NCBI GenBank assembly: GCA_015655375.1
Contig: JAATFD010000040.1
Span: 38,983 to 102,982, forward strand
Origin: Actinomycetales bacterium
Lineage (GTDB): Bacteria; Actinomycetota; Actinomycetes; Actinomycetales; Actinomycetaceae
DNA length: 64,000 nucleotides
Direction of reading: 5' to 3'
This document shows positions 33,083-42,773 of this stretch, piece after piece (the first letter of the stretch is position 1; the number at the start of each line of letters is the position of its first letter). The translations under genes and the position numbers were made by a program. The notes beneath the pieces are model-generated. The model ran no database searches, was not told where the DNA came from, and saw nothing but the letters and a program-made list of their open reading frames with translations.

Positions 33083-35407
33083 CTACTGAGCTGAGCGACC
33101 GATTCCGAAGATCTTGACGGTGCCGTCGGCGGTGCCGTGCAGCAGCAGGTGGACGGAATAAGTGTGCAACGAGGGCGACATCCAGGAGCGGTCGGAGCTG
33201 GTCGAGGTCACTCCGCAGACGAAGTCTCCTGTCTGAAGGCCTTCGGTGGCGGACAGGAAGACGCCTGAGTCGCCCATTGTGACAAAGCCTGAATCGCTGA
33301 GAGCGGGCACGATCTCACAGCGCGCCACCGCTGCGCCCTCGGGGAAGACCAGGGCGCGCAACGTCGTGTCAGACTCTGTCTCTGACGAACTGACGGAGGC
33401 CGATGGCGACGCGGAGGCGTCCGAGCTGGCCGATGGGTCCGCCGGCGTCGTGGCCGTGGTCGACGCCGGCTCGTTGAGCTCGGCGATGACCTGAGGCGTG
33501 GCGAACTGGGAGGCCGCCTGGTCATCGCCTCGGGACGCCGCATCCACGAAGGCCTGGACGTCGCTCAAAAGAGGCGCTCGCACTGTCGACGCGGGCGTGA
33601 CATACCGGGCATCAGTTTGAGTGAATGTCGATCCGTTCCAGACCAGTGCGGTCTCCTCGGCGGAGGATGCTGAGCATTCGGCGCAGTCGTTCTGTCCGAC
33701 CAGGTTGACGGGAGAGATCGTCACATGGAGTGTCTTGCCCAGCGGCGCGACGGAGGAGATCGAGAGATTCGTCGTCGGTGCTCCGACAGTCTCGATGGCG
33801 TCATCGTGAATCGGGTCGAGGGACCCGAGCAGGCGCCAATCGGTGTCAAAGACCGCGATCTGGTCGTGGGTCGTCGTTCCTCCTGCATTGCACCCGAGCA
33901 CGACGATGGAGACCGGTGTGCCGTCGAAGAGAGAATAGGTTTGACTCTTGAGGGTGGCTGAGCCCTCCAGCGGCTCATCGGTCCGCGCGGTCCCGTCCCG
34001 GAAAGTCACGGCATGTGTCTGCGAGTCCGTGCTCGTGGAGGTCAGATTCGGCGCACAGGACGAAGGAATCTCCACTGTCGCATCGGAGAGATCCTTCAGA
34101 TCCGGGGGAAGCCCGTCGGCTCGAGAAGAGGGCGAGACGGTGGGCGTCGCGTCCCCGGATTGAACATCGCTTTCCGATGGGGAGAGGCTCCCTGATTGCT
34201 CGGTTGCTCCGGACTGCGTGGTCCCACTCGACTGCTCTGTTCCGCTGGGTTCTTCGTCCTCCCCGGACTGCACGGTGAGCGTGGTAGGGCTCGCAGTGGG
34301 ATCGACGGTCGCGGAGCCGGGCAGGTCGGCCAGGACAACGGAGTCCCCGTCCCAGATCAGGAGTGTGTCGTCTTGGACCAGCCATTGTGTGACCGGGGTG
34401 TCGATGCTCCAGACCTGTGCCCCGGTCACAAGGTTGGTCGCGCGAATGCCATCGGGGGTGGCCAGGACGCCGACTGTCCCCGACACCAACCATCGGGGGG
34501 TGGAAGTCGTGGTCGTCGCGTCACCCGACTGCTGACCAGATTGAGCTCCCGACTGCTCGTCGGACGACGCCTCCGACGTCACGGCGTCCTGCGCGACGAA
34601 GCCATTGAGCTCGGCGGTGCCGTCCGGGAGATCGGTGCTCCACAGGACGGTCGATCCGTTGATGGCCAGGAGACGGTGCCCGTCGGTGATCGTCCACACC
34701 TGGTGGGTCGACGACACGGAGCGCCCGGCAAAGGTGTCACGGACCTCGGAGGAGACCGCCCATGCGCCGACCGAGGTGTCGAAGGCCGTCGAGTCGAGGA
34801 CCTTGCCGTCCGGATCCCGGAGCGTCCCGTCCTCGCCGAGTGTGAAGGGCAGATCCGACGTTTCTGTGGTCCCGATCCTCACGGGAGTCGATAGGTCCGT
34901 GTCCTCGCCGGTCACGGTTGTCGCGGAGGATGTGATGGTGGTGTTCGGCTCGGGTTGGGACGTCGGCGTTGCCCCGTCGTCGACCTGTTTGCCTGTGGCG
35001 GCGTCGACAAGCGCGAGCCCGCCGCAGCTGATGGCCCCTCCGAGGGCGGTGCACTGGGGAGCGGAATGGGGAATCACGGTGATCCACGCGGGAATGTTCC
35101 CTGTGGTGTCCGCCTTGACGCCGACGAGAATATCCTCTGCCGTCGTCGTGGACTGTGACGTTGAGAACCGGACGATCGTGAGATTCGAAGTCGTCAGGAT
35201 CGGGGAGGACGCCGGGTCCAACGACAGGGTCGATCCCTCGGCGAATCGGGTGACATTGACCGCCGTCGTGGTCTCGGGTGCTCGGGCGAACAGACTGTGC
35301 ACTCCGTGAGCAGAGGAGAACAACCATCCTCCGGCCACGACGACACCGATGACGAAGACGATCCCGACTCCGATGGATGCGGCGAGCATCCTTCTTGAAA
35401 CCGACAC
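33083..35407 (-). CDS. Membrane-anchored extracytoplasmic beta-propeller-like protein
   Basis: A 774-residue protein. The GTG start with GGGAG 7 bases upstream directly precedes a signal anchor (SRRMLAASIGVGIVFVIGVVV), so the rest lies outside the membrane. The middle carries PQQ/WD-like beta-propeller strands such as QVWTITDGHRLLAINGSTVLW and GAQVWSIDTPVTQWLVQD. Between blades lie two low-complexity Gln/Ser/Gly/Thr linkers with recurring QSG units, and a Ser/Ala/Pro/Thr linker precedes the C-terminal domain. Several cysteines could form disulfides. No catalytic motif is seen and the function is unknown. It is divergent from the Tad pilus operon, and both products act at the cell surface. Confidence 0.78.
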   Translation of the reverse strand: MSVSRRMLAASIGVGIVFVIGVVVAGGWLFSSAHGVHSLFARAPETTTAVNVTRFAEGSTLSLDPASSPILTTSNLTIVRFSTSQSTTTAEDILVGVKADTTGNIPAWITVIPHSAPQCTALGGAISCGGLALVDAATGKQVDDGATPTSQPEPNTTITSSATTVTGEDTDLSTPVRIGTTETSDLPFTLGEDGTLRDPDGKVLDSTAFDTSVGAWAVSSEVRDTFAGRSVSSTHQVWTITDGHRLLAINGSTVLWSTDLPDGTAELNGFVAQDAVTSEASSDEQSGAQSGQQSGDATTTTSTPRWLVSGTVGVLATPDGIRATNLVTGAQVWSIDTPVTQWLVQDDTLLIWDGDSVVLADLPGSATVDPTASPTTLTVQSGEDEEPSGTEQSSGTTQSGATEQSGSLSPSESDVQSGDATPTVSPSSRADGLPPDLKDLSDATVEIPSSCAPNLTSTSTDSQTHAVTFRDGTARTDEPLEGSATLKSQTYSLFDGTPVSIVVLGCNAGGTTTHDQIAVFDTDWRLLGSLDPIHDDAIETVGAPTTNLSISSVAPLGKTLHVTISPVNLVGQNDCAECSASSAEETALVWNGSTFTQTDARYVTPASTVRAPLLSDVQAFVDAASRGDDQAASQFATPQVIAELNEPASTTATTPADPSASSDASASPSASVSSSETESDTTLRALVFPEGAAVARCEIVPALSDSGFVTMGDSGVFLSATEGLQTGDFVCGVTSTSSDRSWMSPSLHTYSVHLLLHGTADGTVKIFGIGRSAQ

Positions 35408-35798
35408 CGATTCACTCCCGGTACGTTGTGCGTGGTGGCTGATCCGCGGGGATTCCCGTACGTCTGCCGGGACACCGCCGGCGTGTCGATCGCCTGCGTG
35501 GACGCCACTACTATCCCACGTCCCGCTGGATATTGACCGGGAGGCCAGGGCGTCGGGGCTACACCAGCAGTCGAGGGGTGAGGACGGCAGATGCCACTGA
35601 TGAGTGACGACGAGGGCGACCAAAGTCCCAGGTTTGCCGTTCTATTGCCCAAGGCACGCTTGATGAGTGGCATGGTTGTCCACAGATCGACCCAGACGCT
35701 TTCGGCACAAGGAATCCGCTGTTAGCTTCGTGGGCGTGCGCGTCGGTGCGCATTGCCTGTGACAGCGGTGGCTAGAGGCTCGACGGGGAGGCAGGACC
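35408..35798. other. Divergent promoter region of the propeller gene and Tad operon
   Basis: A 391-base gap with no intact protein gene. Near its right end TAGCTT (35723-35728) precedes a short GTG ORF, 35736-35762 (VRVGAHCL), that ends 36 bases before tadA. The tadA ATG has a GGGAGG-like ribosome site. Confidence 0.45.
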
Positions 35799-37016
35799 AT
35801 GGACTCATCACGCGCGGACGGTGTCGTTGCCCATGTGCGCGAGTCGTTGACCGTGCGTGGGGTCGATCCCTTCGCGGACCCGACGCGCGCTCGCGGAGTC
35901 ATCGAGGACGTGCTCGAGGTGGGCGAGGATGCGCTCTCGCCCGAGGACCGGGAAGAGAGGGTTCGCGATGTCCTGTCCGAGGTCGTCGGACTGGGACCGC
36001 TGCAGCGCTTTGTGGAGGATCCATCGATCGAGGAGATCTGGGTGAATTCTCCGACCCGTGTTTTCGTCAGCCGAGACGGCATCCCCGAGCTGACGACCGT
36101 CATCCTCACCGACGAACAGGTCCGTGACCTTGTCGAGCGGATGCTCCATCACTCCGGCCGACGCCTCGATCTGTCCTCGCCGTTCGTCGACGCGACTTTG
36201 CGAGGTGGAGAGCGCCTCCATGTCGTCATCCCACCCGTGGCCGGACGACATTGGTCGGTCAACATCCGCAAGCATGTCCAACGGTCCCGCACTCTGGCCG
36301 ACCTCGTCGAGGTCGGAATGGTTCCCGGCCCGGTCGCGGCCTTTCTGTCCGCCGCGGTTGTCAGTGGGCTCTCGATCCTCGTGTCTGGGGCCACACAGGC
36401 CGGAAAGACGACGCTGCTGCGAGCCATCGCGGGTGAGATCCCGCGTACGCGTCGGGTCATCACCTGTGAAGAGGTCTTCGAGTTGTCCCTGCACAACAGG
36501 GACTGTGTCGCCCTCCAGACCAAGCCCGGCAACGCAGAGGGCTACGGCGAGGTCACCCTGCGCGATCTCGTGCGGGAATCCCTGCGCATGCGCCCCGAAT
36601 GCCTGATCGTCGGTGAGGTGCGTGGGGCGGAGGCCCTCGACCTGCTTCTCGCACTCAACGCGGGCGTGCCGGGAATGGCGACACTGCACGCGAACTCGGC
36701 GCGCGAGGCCTTGTCGAAGTTGACGCTCCTGCCCCTGCTGGCCGGGGAGAACGTGTCGACGGACTTCGTTGTCCCGACCCTGGCACGCAGCGCCGACCTC
36801 GTCTGTCATGTCGAACGCGACGTGAGGGGGCGCCGGCGTTTGGGGGAGGTGATCGCTTTGTCCGGACGGGTTGAGGCAATGACCATCGAATGCGCGGATC
36901 TGTGGACCTTCGACGGAGTGGAGCTGCGACGCGGGAGCGGCGGGCTGGATTCCCACGAGCGTTTCGAGGCCAGTGGATTCGATCTGTCCTCCCTGTTGGA
37001 GGGACACGCGTTATGA
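35799..37016 (+). CDS. tadA: Tad pilus secretion ATPase (TadA/CpaF)
   Basis: The hexameric ATPase that powers assembly of Tad/Flp-type pili at the inner face of the membrane. Of 405 residues, the N-terminal helical domain (about 1-120) is followed by the RecA-like core: Walker A SGATQAGKTTLLRA, the Asp box around ITCEEVFEL, Walker B region CLIVGEVRGAEALDLL, and the His box GVPGMATLHANSAREAL. The length is normal for CpaF. It is the first gene of a seven-gene operon whose members overlap by 4-8 bases except for one 85-base gap. No TadZ/CpaE-like localisation gene precedes it. Confidence 0.95.
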   Translation: MDSSRADGVVAHVRESLTVRGVDPFADPTRARGVIEDVLEVGEDALSPEDREERVRDVLSEVVGLGPLQRFVEDPSIEEIWVNSPTRVFVSRDGIPELTTVILTDEQVRDLVERMLHHSGRRLDLSSPFVDATLRGGERLHVVIPPVAGRHWSVNIRKHVQRSRTLADLVEVGMVPGPVAAFLSAAVVSGLSILVSGATQAGKTTLLRAIAGEIPRTRRVITCEEVFELSLHNRDCVALQTKPGNAEGYGEVTLRDLVRESLRMRPECLIVGEVRGAEALDLLLALNAGVPGMATLHANSAREALSKLTLLPLLAGENVSTDFVVPTLARSADLVCHVERDVRGRRRLGEVIALSGRVEAMTIECADLWTFDGVELRRGSGGLDSHERFEASGFDLSSLLEGHAL

Positions 37017-37873
37017 CGGGAGTACTCCTCGGACTGATGCTGGGTGTCGGCCTCGTCCTCGTCCTGGCTGCACTGACGCGAACACCTCGCTTCGCGATCA
37101 TCACCCCGGGCTGGATCCAGCGTTGGTCGGACACGGTCATACGTTCCGGAATCCCGGGGCTCACGCCCGGGCGACAGGTCGGAGTCTCGCTCGGAGTATC
37201 CCTGGTGGCGTTCCTCCTGGTCATGGCGTGGACCGGGACGCGGAGCGTTGCCGGGATCATCGCCCTGGTATGTGCCCCGCTGCCCTCGATGGTTGTCTCC
37301 TCGCGGGCTCGGTCGCGGACCTCCCGGATGAGGGCGTGTTGGCCAGACGTCACGGACTTCCTGATTTCTGGGGTCCGTGCGGGGTCTGCGCTGCCGGAGA
37401 TCCTGGCTGAACTCGCGGTCTCCGGTCCGGAGGATCTGCGCCCACAGTTCGCCACGTTCGCCGCCGACTATCGGGCGGACGGGCGTTTCGACCGAGCGCT
37501 GAGTCGGTTGAAGGATCGCTTCGCGGATCCGGTCGCCGACCGGATCGTCGAGGCCCTCCGGTTGGCACGCGACGTCGGCGGCAACGACCTGTCCGCCCTG
37601 CTGCACGACCTGGGACTCCTCCTGCGCGAGGACGCTCGGATTCGCGGAGAGCTTGAGGCCCGCCAATCCTGGACCGTCAACGCTGCTCGGCTCGGGGTTG
37701 CCGCTCCCTGGTTGGTTCTCGTGATGATCTCGGCGCAGGAAGGAGCCGGCGACGCCTACTCGCGTCCGCAGGGCCTGTTGGTCCTGGGGATCGGGGCGGT
37801 CGTTTCTGTGGTGGCCTACCTGTCGATGCAGCGCCTCGGACGTCTGTCGACTGATCGGCGTGACCTGCGATGA
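37013..37873 (+). CDS. tadB: Tad pilus inner-membrane platform protein TadB
   Basis: A GspF-family platform protein of 286 residues that works with the TadA ATPase and TadC. Two membrane helices near the N-terminus (LLGLMLGVGLVLVLAAL and VGVSLGVSLVAFLLVMAW) and another pair at the C-terminus flank the cytoplasmic T2SSF domain (about 115-240), which contains CWPDVTDFLISGVRAGSALPEIL and ALRLARDVGGNDLSALLHDL. The start overlaps tadA by four bases, and the stop overlaps tadC. It is shorter than proteobacterial TadB, as usual in Actinomycetota. Confidence 0.92.
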   Translation: MTGVLLGLMLGVGLVLVLAALTRTPRFAIITPGWIQRWSDTVIRSGIPGLTPGRQVGVSLGVSLVAFLLVMAWTGTRSVAGIIALVCAPLPSMVVSSRARSRTSRMRACWPDVTDFLISGVRAGSALPEILAELAVSGPEDLRPQFATFAADYRADGRFDRALSRLKDRFADPVADRIVEALRLARDVGGNDLSALLHDLGLLLREDARIRGELEARQSWTVNAARLGVAAPWLVLVMISAQEGAGDAYSRPQGLLVLGIGAVVSVVAYLSMQRLGRLSTDRRDLR

Positions 37874-38763
37874 GCGCGCTGACGTGGGCAGCCGTTCTGG
37901 GCGCGGGGATCGGGGTCGGTCTCGTCTGTGTGCTCGCGGCCATTCATGCGGCCGGTCCCGACCTCGCCACTCGAGTGCGGCAGGGGCGCCCGGCCTCCGG
38001 GTCGGCGCGAGGTGGTGGAACATGGTCGGCGGGTCTGCGCGAGTGGGCGCTCGGCCTCGTTGAGATGATCGGATCGACGACCTCAAGCGTTGAGCGGAGG
38101 CTCCTTCTACTCGGGAATCCACGCGGCCTCGGGGCATTCCGACTCCAGCAATTTGCCTCCGCCATCCTCGGGATGAGTGCGGCCGGGGCGCTGTCGATCG
38201 CGCTGATCGTGCGAGGACGGACGGGCCTGGTCCTCGCACTGCCACTCGTCGTTCTGGGGGCGTTGGCGGGTGCTGCCCTGTGCGACCAGCTGCTCACGGT
38301 GCGCTCGCGGGGTCGGCAGCGGGCGATCGATGCGCAGGTCCCTGACGCGTCCGAGCTGCTGGCGTTGGCGATCGGCGCGGGCGAATCGGTCCCGGGGGCG
38401 CTGGAGAGGGTTGCGCGGATCTCGGCGTCCCACCTCGCGGGGGAACTCGACCGGACCGGATCCCAGATCCGTCTCGGCCTGCCGATCTCGCATGCGATCA
38501 CCGAGCTTGCCGCGCGCAATGACGCTCCCTCGTTGGACCGACTGTGCCAGACACTGGTGACCGCGCTGGAACGGGGTTCCCCACTGGCCGCGGTCCTGCA
38601 CGACCAGGCGCGCGACATTCGAGAGGCCTCGCGTCAACGGCTGATGGAAGAGGGCGGGCGCCGCGAGATTGCGATGCTCCTGCCCGTCGTCTTCTTGATT
38701 CTGCCGACGACGGTGTTGTTCGCCCTCTATCCAGGGATGATCGCGCTCACTGTCGGGACCTAG
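37870..38763 (+). CDS. tadC: Tad pilus inner-membrane platform protein TadC
   Basis: The second GspF-type platform protein, 297 residues. The T2SSF domain (about 155-270) holds VPDASELLALAIGAGESVPGALERV and TLVTALERGSPLAAVLHDQARDIREASRQRL. The hydrophobic C-terminal helix is IAMLLPVVFLILPTTVLFALYPG. The N-terminal region has a membrane helix followed by a second pair near position 100. The start overlaps tadB by four bases. The 85-base gap to the pilin gene carries its own ribosome site. Confidence 0.92.
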   Translation: MSALTWAAVLGAGIGVGLVCVLAAIHAAGPDLATRVRQGRPASGSARGGGTWSAGLREWALGLVEMIGSTTSSVERRLLLLGNPRGLGAFRLQQFASAILGMSAAGALSIALIVRGRTGLVLALPLVVLGALAGAALCDQLLTVRSRGRQRAIDAQVPDASELLALAIGAGESVPGALERVARISASHLAGELDRTGSQIRLGLPISHAITELAARNDAPSLDRLCQTLVTALERGSPLAAVLHDQARDIREASRQRLMEEGGRREIAMLLPVVFLILPTTVLFALYPGMIALTVGT

Positions 38764-38848
38764 GCGCCCGAGAGGTCGCTCGTCTCTCTTCTCCCTCCTC
38801 ACATTGACGCTTTCCCATCACAGTGACACCACTACTGAAGGAAATCCC

Positions 38849-39061
38849 ATGAACTCCGTGTCTCGTTGGCTCATCACCGCCTGGTACCGCTGGAGGCCGA
38901 TCGTCCCGGCATCGGACGGTGATCGGGGCGACGTGCCGGGTTGGGTCCTCATCACGCTGATGACGGCCACGCTGGTCGTCGTGATTTGGGGGATCGCCAG
39001 GGGGCAATTGGTCAGTATTCTCAACGATGCGTTCACCAGGATCAGCACCGTCAATGAGTGA
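38849..39061 (+). CDS. Flp-type pilin-like small protein
   Basis: A 70-residue protein in the pilin position of the Tad operon. A charged leader of about 40 residues containing DRGDVPGW precedes a single hydrophobic helix (VLITLMTATLVVVIWGIA) and a short C-terminus. This layout matches the small DUF4244/Flp-like proteins of actinobacterial Tad loci. Processing at the Gly of DRGD is plausible by analogy with Flp cleavage but is not proven. GAAGGAAA lies before the ATG. No prepilin peptidase gene is present in the window. Confidence 0.78.
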   Translation: MNSVSRWLITAWYRWRPIVPASDGDRGDVPGWVLITLMTATLVVVIWGIARGQLVSILNDAFTRISTVNE

Positions 39062-39491
39062 GCGGACTGAGCCTTTCAGTGGTGCTTCGTGCCAGGGTCC
39101 GATCTCTCCGGTGCACTCCGAGGACGGCTCCGAGGTCGTCTCCCATGTCGTCCTCCAGGGGCTGGTCGTCCTCGTGGTCCTGGCGATGCTCCAGATCGGT
39201 CTCGCGCTGCACACCCGCAACCTTGCGGTCTCGGCCGCCGGGGAGGGCGCGCGTCGGGCCGCCCTCGTCGGTGGGGACGAGGCCGATGGCCGCGAGCGTA
39301 CGGATCGGTTGCTCGACGAGTTCATCGGTGTATCCCGGTCCCGCGACATCTCGGTCGAGACCCAGGTCGTGGAGGGGCGCGCGACGATCGTCGTCACCGT
39401 GTCGACGGTCCTGCCGGTCCTCGTGACCTGGGGGCCCAGCGGCTCCCTGACCGTTCGCGGACGATCCCTGGTGGAGACGCCCGATGGATGA
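39054..39491 (+). CDS. TadE-like minor pseudopilin
   Basis: A 145-residue TadE-family protein. About 30 residues precede a hydrophobic helix (VVSHVVLQGLVVLVVLAMLQIGLAL), followed by HTRNLAVSAAGEGARRAALVGGDE, the conserved TadE pattern of an Ala-rich helix after the membrane segment. An extracytoplasmic beta-rich domain follows. It overlaps the pilin gene by 8 bases and the next gene by 8 bases. TadE/F proteins are thought to prime or regulate Flp pilus assembly. Confidence 0.85.
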   Translation: MSERTEPFSGASCQGPISPVHSEDGSEVVSHVVLQGLVVLVVLAMLQIGLALHTRNLAVSAAGEGARRAALVGGDEADGRERTDRLLDEFIGVSRSRDISVETQVVEGRATIVVTVSTVLPVLVTWGPSGSLTVRGRSLVETPDG

Positions 39492-39918
39492 GGCGGCGAC
39501 TCGCGTCGAGGGCAGTGACCGCGGCGAGGCCCTTATCGAGTTCATCGTCGTGATCGTGGCGATCGTCGTGCCGCTGCTCTACGGGATCCTCGCGCTGGCG
39601 AACCTACAATCGACGGCCTTCGCCGCCGAGGCCGCCTCCCGTGAGGCGGCCCGAATCCTCGCTGCGGATCCGGGTGCCGGAGGCGTTGCCCGCGCACAGA
39701 TCGCGTTGGCCTTCGGGGACTTTGGGGTCCCTGAGCCCGATGAGGTCGAGATGTCCTGCGAGCCGGTGACCTGTATGGGTCCCGATGCCGTCGTCAGCGT
39801 TCAGATTGCGACGAGCGCGGCGCTTCCCCTGGTCCCGACCTGGGTCGGGAGCCCGGGCCTGATTCCGGTGTCCTCGACGGCACAGGCTCCGGTGGAGGGA
39901 ATACGGGTCGGTGGATGA
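39484..39918 (+). CDS. TadE/TadF-like minor pseudopilin
   Basis: A 144-residue TadE-like protein. It shows the family start DRGEALIEFIVVIVAIVVPLLYGILALANLQ with the conserved acidic residue at the edge of the helix, then FAAEAASREAARILAADPGA. A small extracytoplasmic domain with two close cysteines (SCEPVTC) could be disulfide-bonded. It overlaps both neighbours by 8 bases, typical of tight translational coupling within the Tad operon. Confidence 0.87.
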   Translation: MDEAATRVEGSDRGEALIEFIVVIVAIVVPLLYGILALANLQSTAFAAEAASREAARILAADPGAGGVARAQIALAFGDFGVPEPDEVEMSCEPVTCMGPDAVVSVQIATSAALPLVPTWVGSPGLIPVSSTAQAPVEGIRVGG

Positions 39919-40405
39919 ACGAACGGACTCCGGCGAGGGATTGGGCGTCTCGGCCGGATTCGGCAGCCCTGCACGCCTGGAGGACGGGCGGATCAGCCTG
40001 CTCTTCATCGGGCTGATGATCATCGTGCTCGCGTTCGTTTTGGTCGCGACCGCTATCAGCATCGTCCACGTCCAGGACCGTCGACTCCTGGCGTGCGCGG
40101 ACCGGGTGTCCGCTGTCGCCTCGGAAGTGATGGACGCCAGTGTGTATTACGGCTCCGGACCGGGAGACCCCGTCCTCGTGCCGGACGAGGTCGGGGCACA
40201 GTCAGCTGCGGTGCACTCCCTGCACCGGTTGGCCGCGTCGACCTGTCACGTCGGACAGGGTGTGCGTCTGGAGAGCGTTGTTGTGCGTGAGGACCAGGTC
40301 GTCATCATCGTCAGGTCACGGGTGCATGTTCCCCTGATCCCCCAGATTCTCGGTGAGGTCGGGGACGTTGAGCTCACCGCGACCTCTTCGGCGCGTACCC
40401 GGTGA
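39911..40405 (+). CDS. TadG-like/Rv3654c-type pseudopilin
   Basis: A 164-residue protein closing the Tad operon. A polar segment precedes one helix (ISLLFIGLMIIVLAFVLVATAISIV), followed by HVQDRRLLACADRVSAVASE, resembling the short TadG-like proteins at the end of actinobacterial Tad loci, where the full-length von Willebrand domain is missing. It begins with GTG and overlaps the upstream gene by 8 bases. It ends directly against the convergent gdhA remnant with no intergenic space. Confidence 0.82.
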   Translation: MDERTDSGEGLGVSAGFGSPARLEDGRISLLFIGLMIIVLAFVLVATAISIVHVQDRRLLACADRVSAVASEVMDASVYYGSGPGDPVLVPDEVGAQSAAVHSLHRLAASTCHVGQGVRLESVVVREDQVVIIVRSRVHVPLIPQILGEVGDVELTATSSARTR

Positions 40406-42275
<1,870 letters not shown>

Positions 42276-42276
42276 C

Positions 42277-42750
42277 TCAGTGATCCTTCGTGGACGGGAC
42301 GGGCGAGGTCGTCGACTCCCAGGTGGACGATGCCGGGGCCGCCTGCGATCGGGTCAACCCCGCGACGGCCTCGTCCAATGACGGTGTCTCGATGACGGTC
42401 CGGGAATCGAACAAGGCGGTGTCTGTGGCGTGGATCAGGGCCTCGAACCCGCCCGAGGCGGTTGAGCGGGGGCCGATCAGGGCGGTCCTCGCATCGGGTG
42501 ACAACTCAGCAGTGACGCCGCGGGCGATCACATAGGTCTCGGTCAGCTCGTCGAGCGTTCCGGCGAAGATGATCCGGCCTCTCCCGATGATCCGTAGATG
42601 ATCGGCGATGCGCTCCAGGTCGGACGTGATGTGGGTCGAGAAGAGGATCGTGTGCGACTCCTCGACCATGAATTCACGGAACACGTCGAGGATGTCGAGG
42701 CGGGCGACGGGGTCCAGGCCGCTCGTCGGCTCCGCGAGGACGTGAAAGGG
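42277..42750 (-). pseudogene. ABC transporter ATPase, C-terminal fragment cut by the integrative element
   Basis: Only the part from Walker B onward remains: VLAEPTSGLDPVARLDIL, the switch FSTHITSDLERIADH and the YtrB/EcsA-type C-terminus. Walker A, the Q-loop and the signature are missing; in their place is the serine-integrase gene. Walker B reads LAEPTSG where LDEPTSG is expected, so either the catalytic region has mutated or the junction lies inside it. It precedes the permease. The missing 5' half is not found at the other end of the element. Confidence 0.85.
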
Positions 42751-42773
42751 GGGTGGGATGGAGCACACACCTC

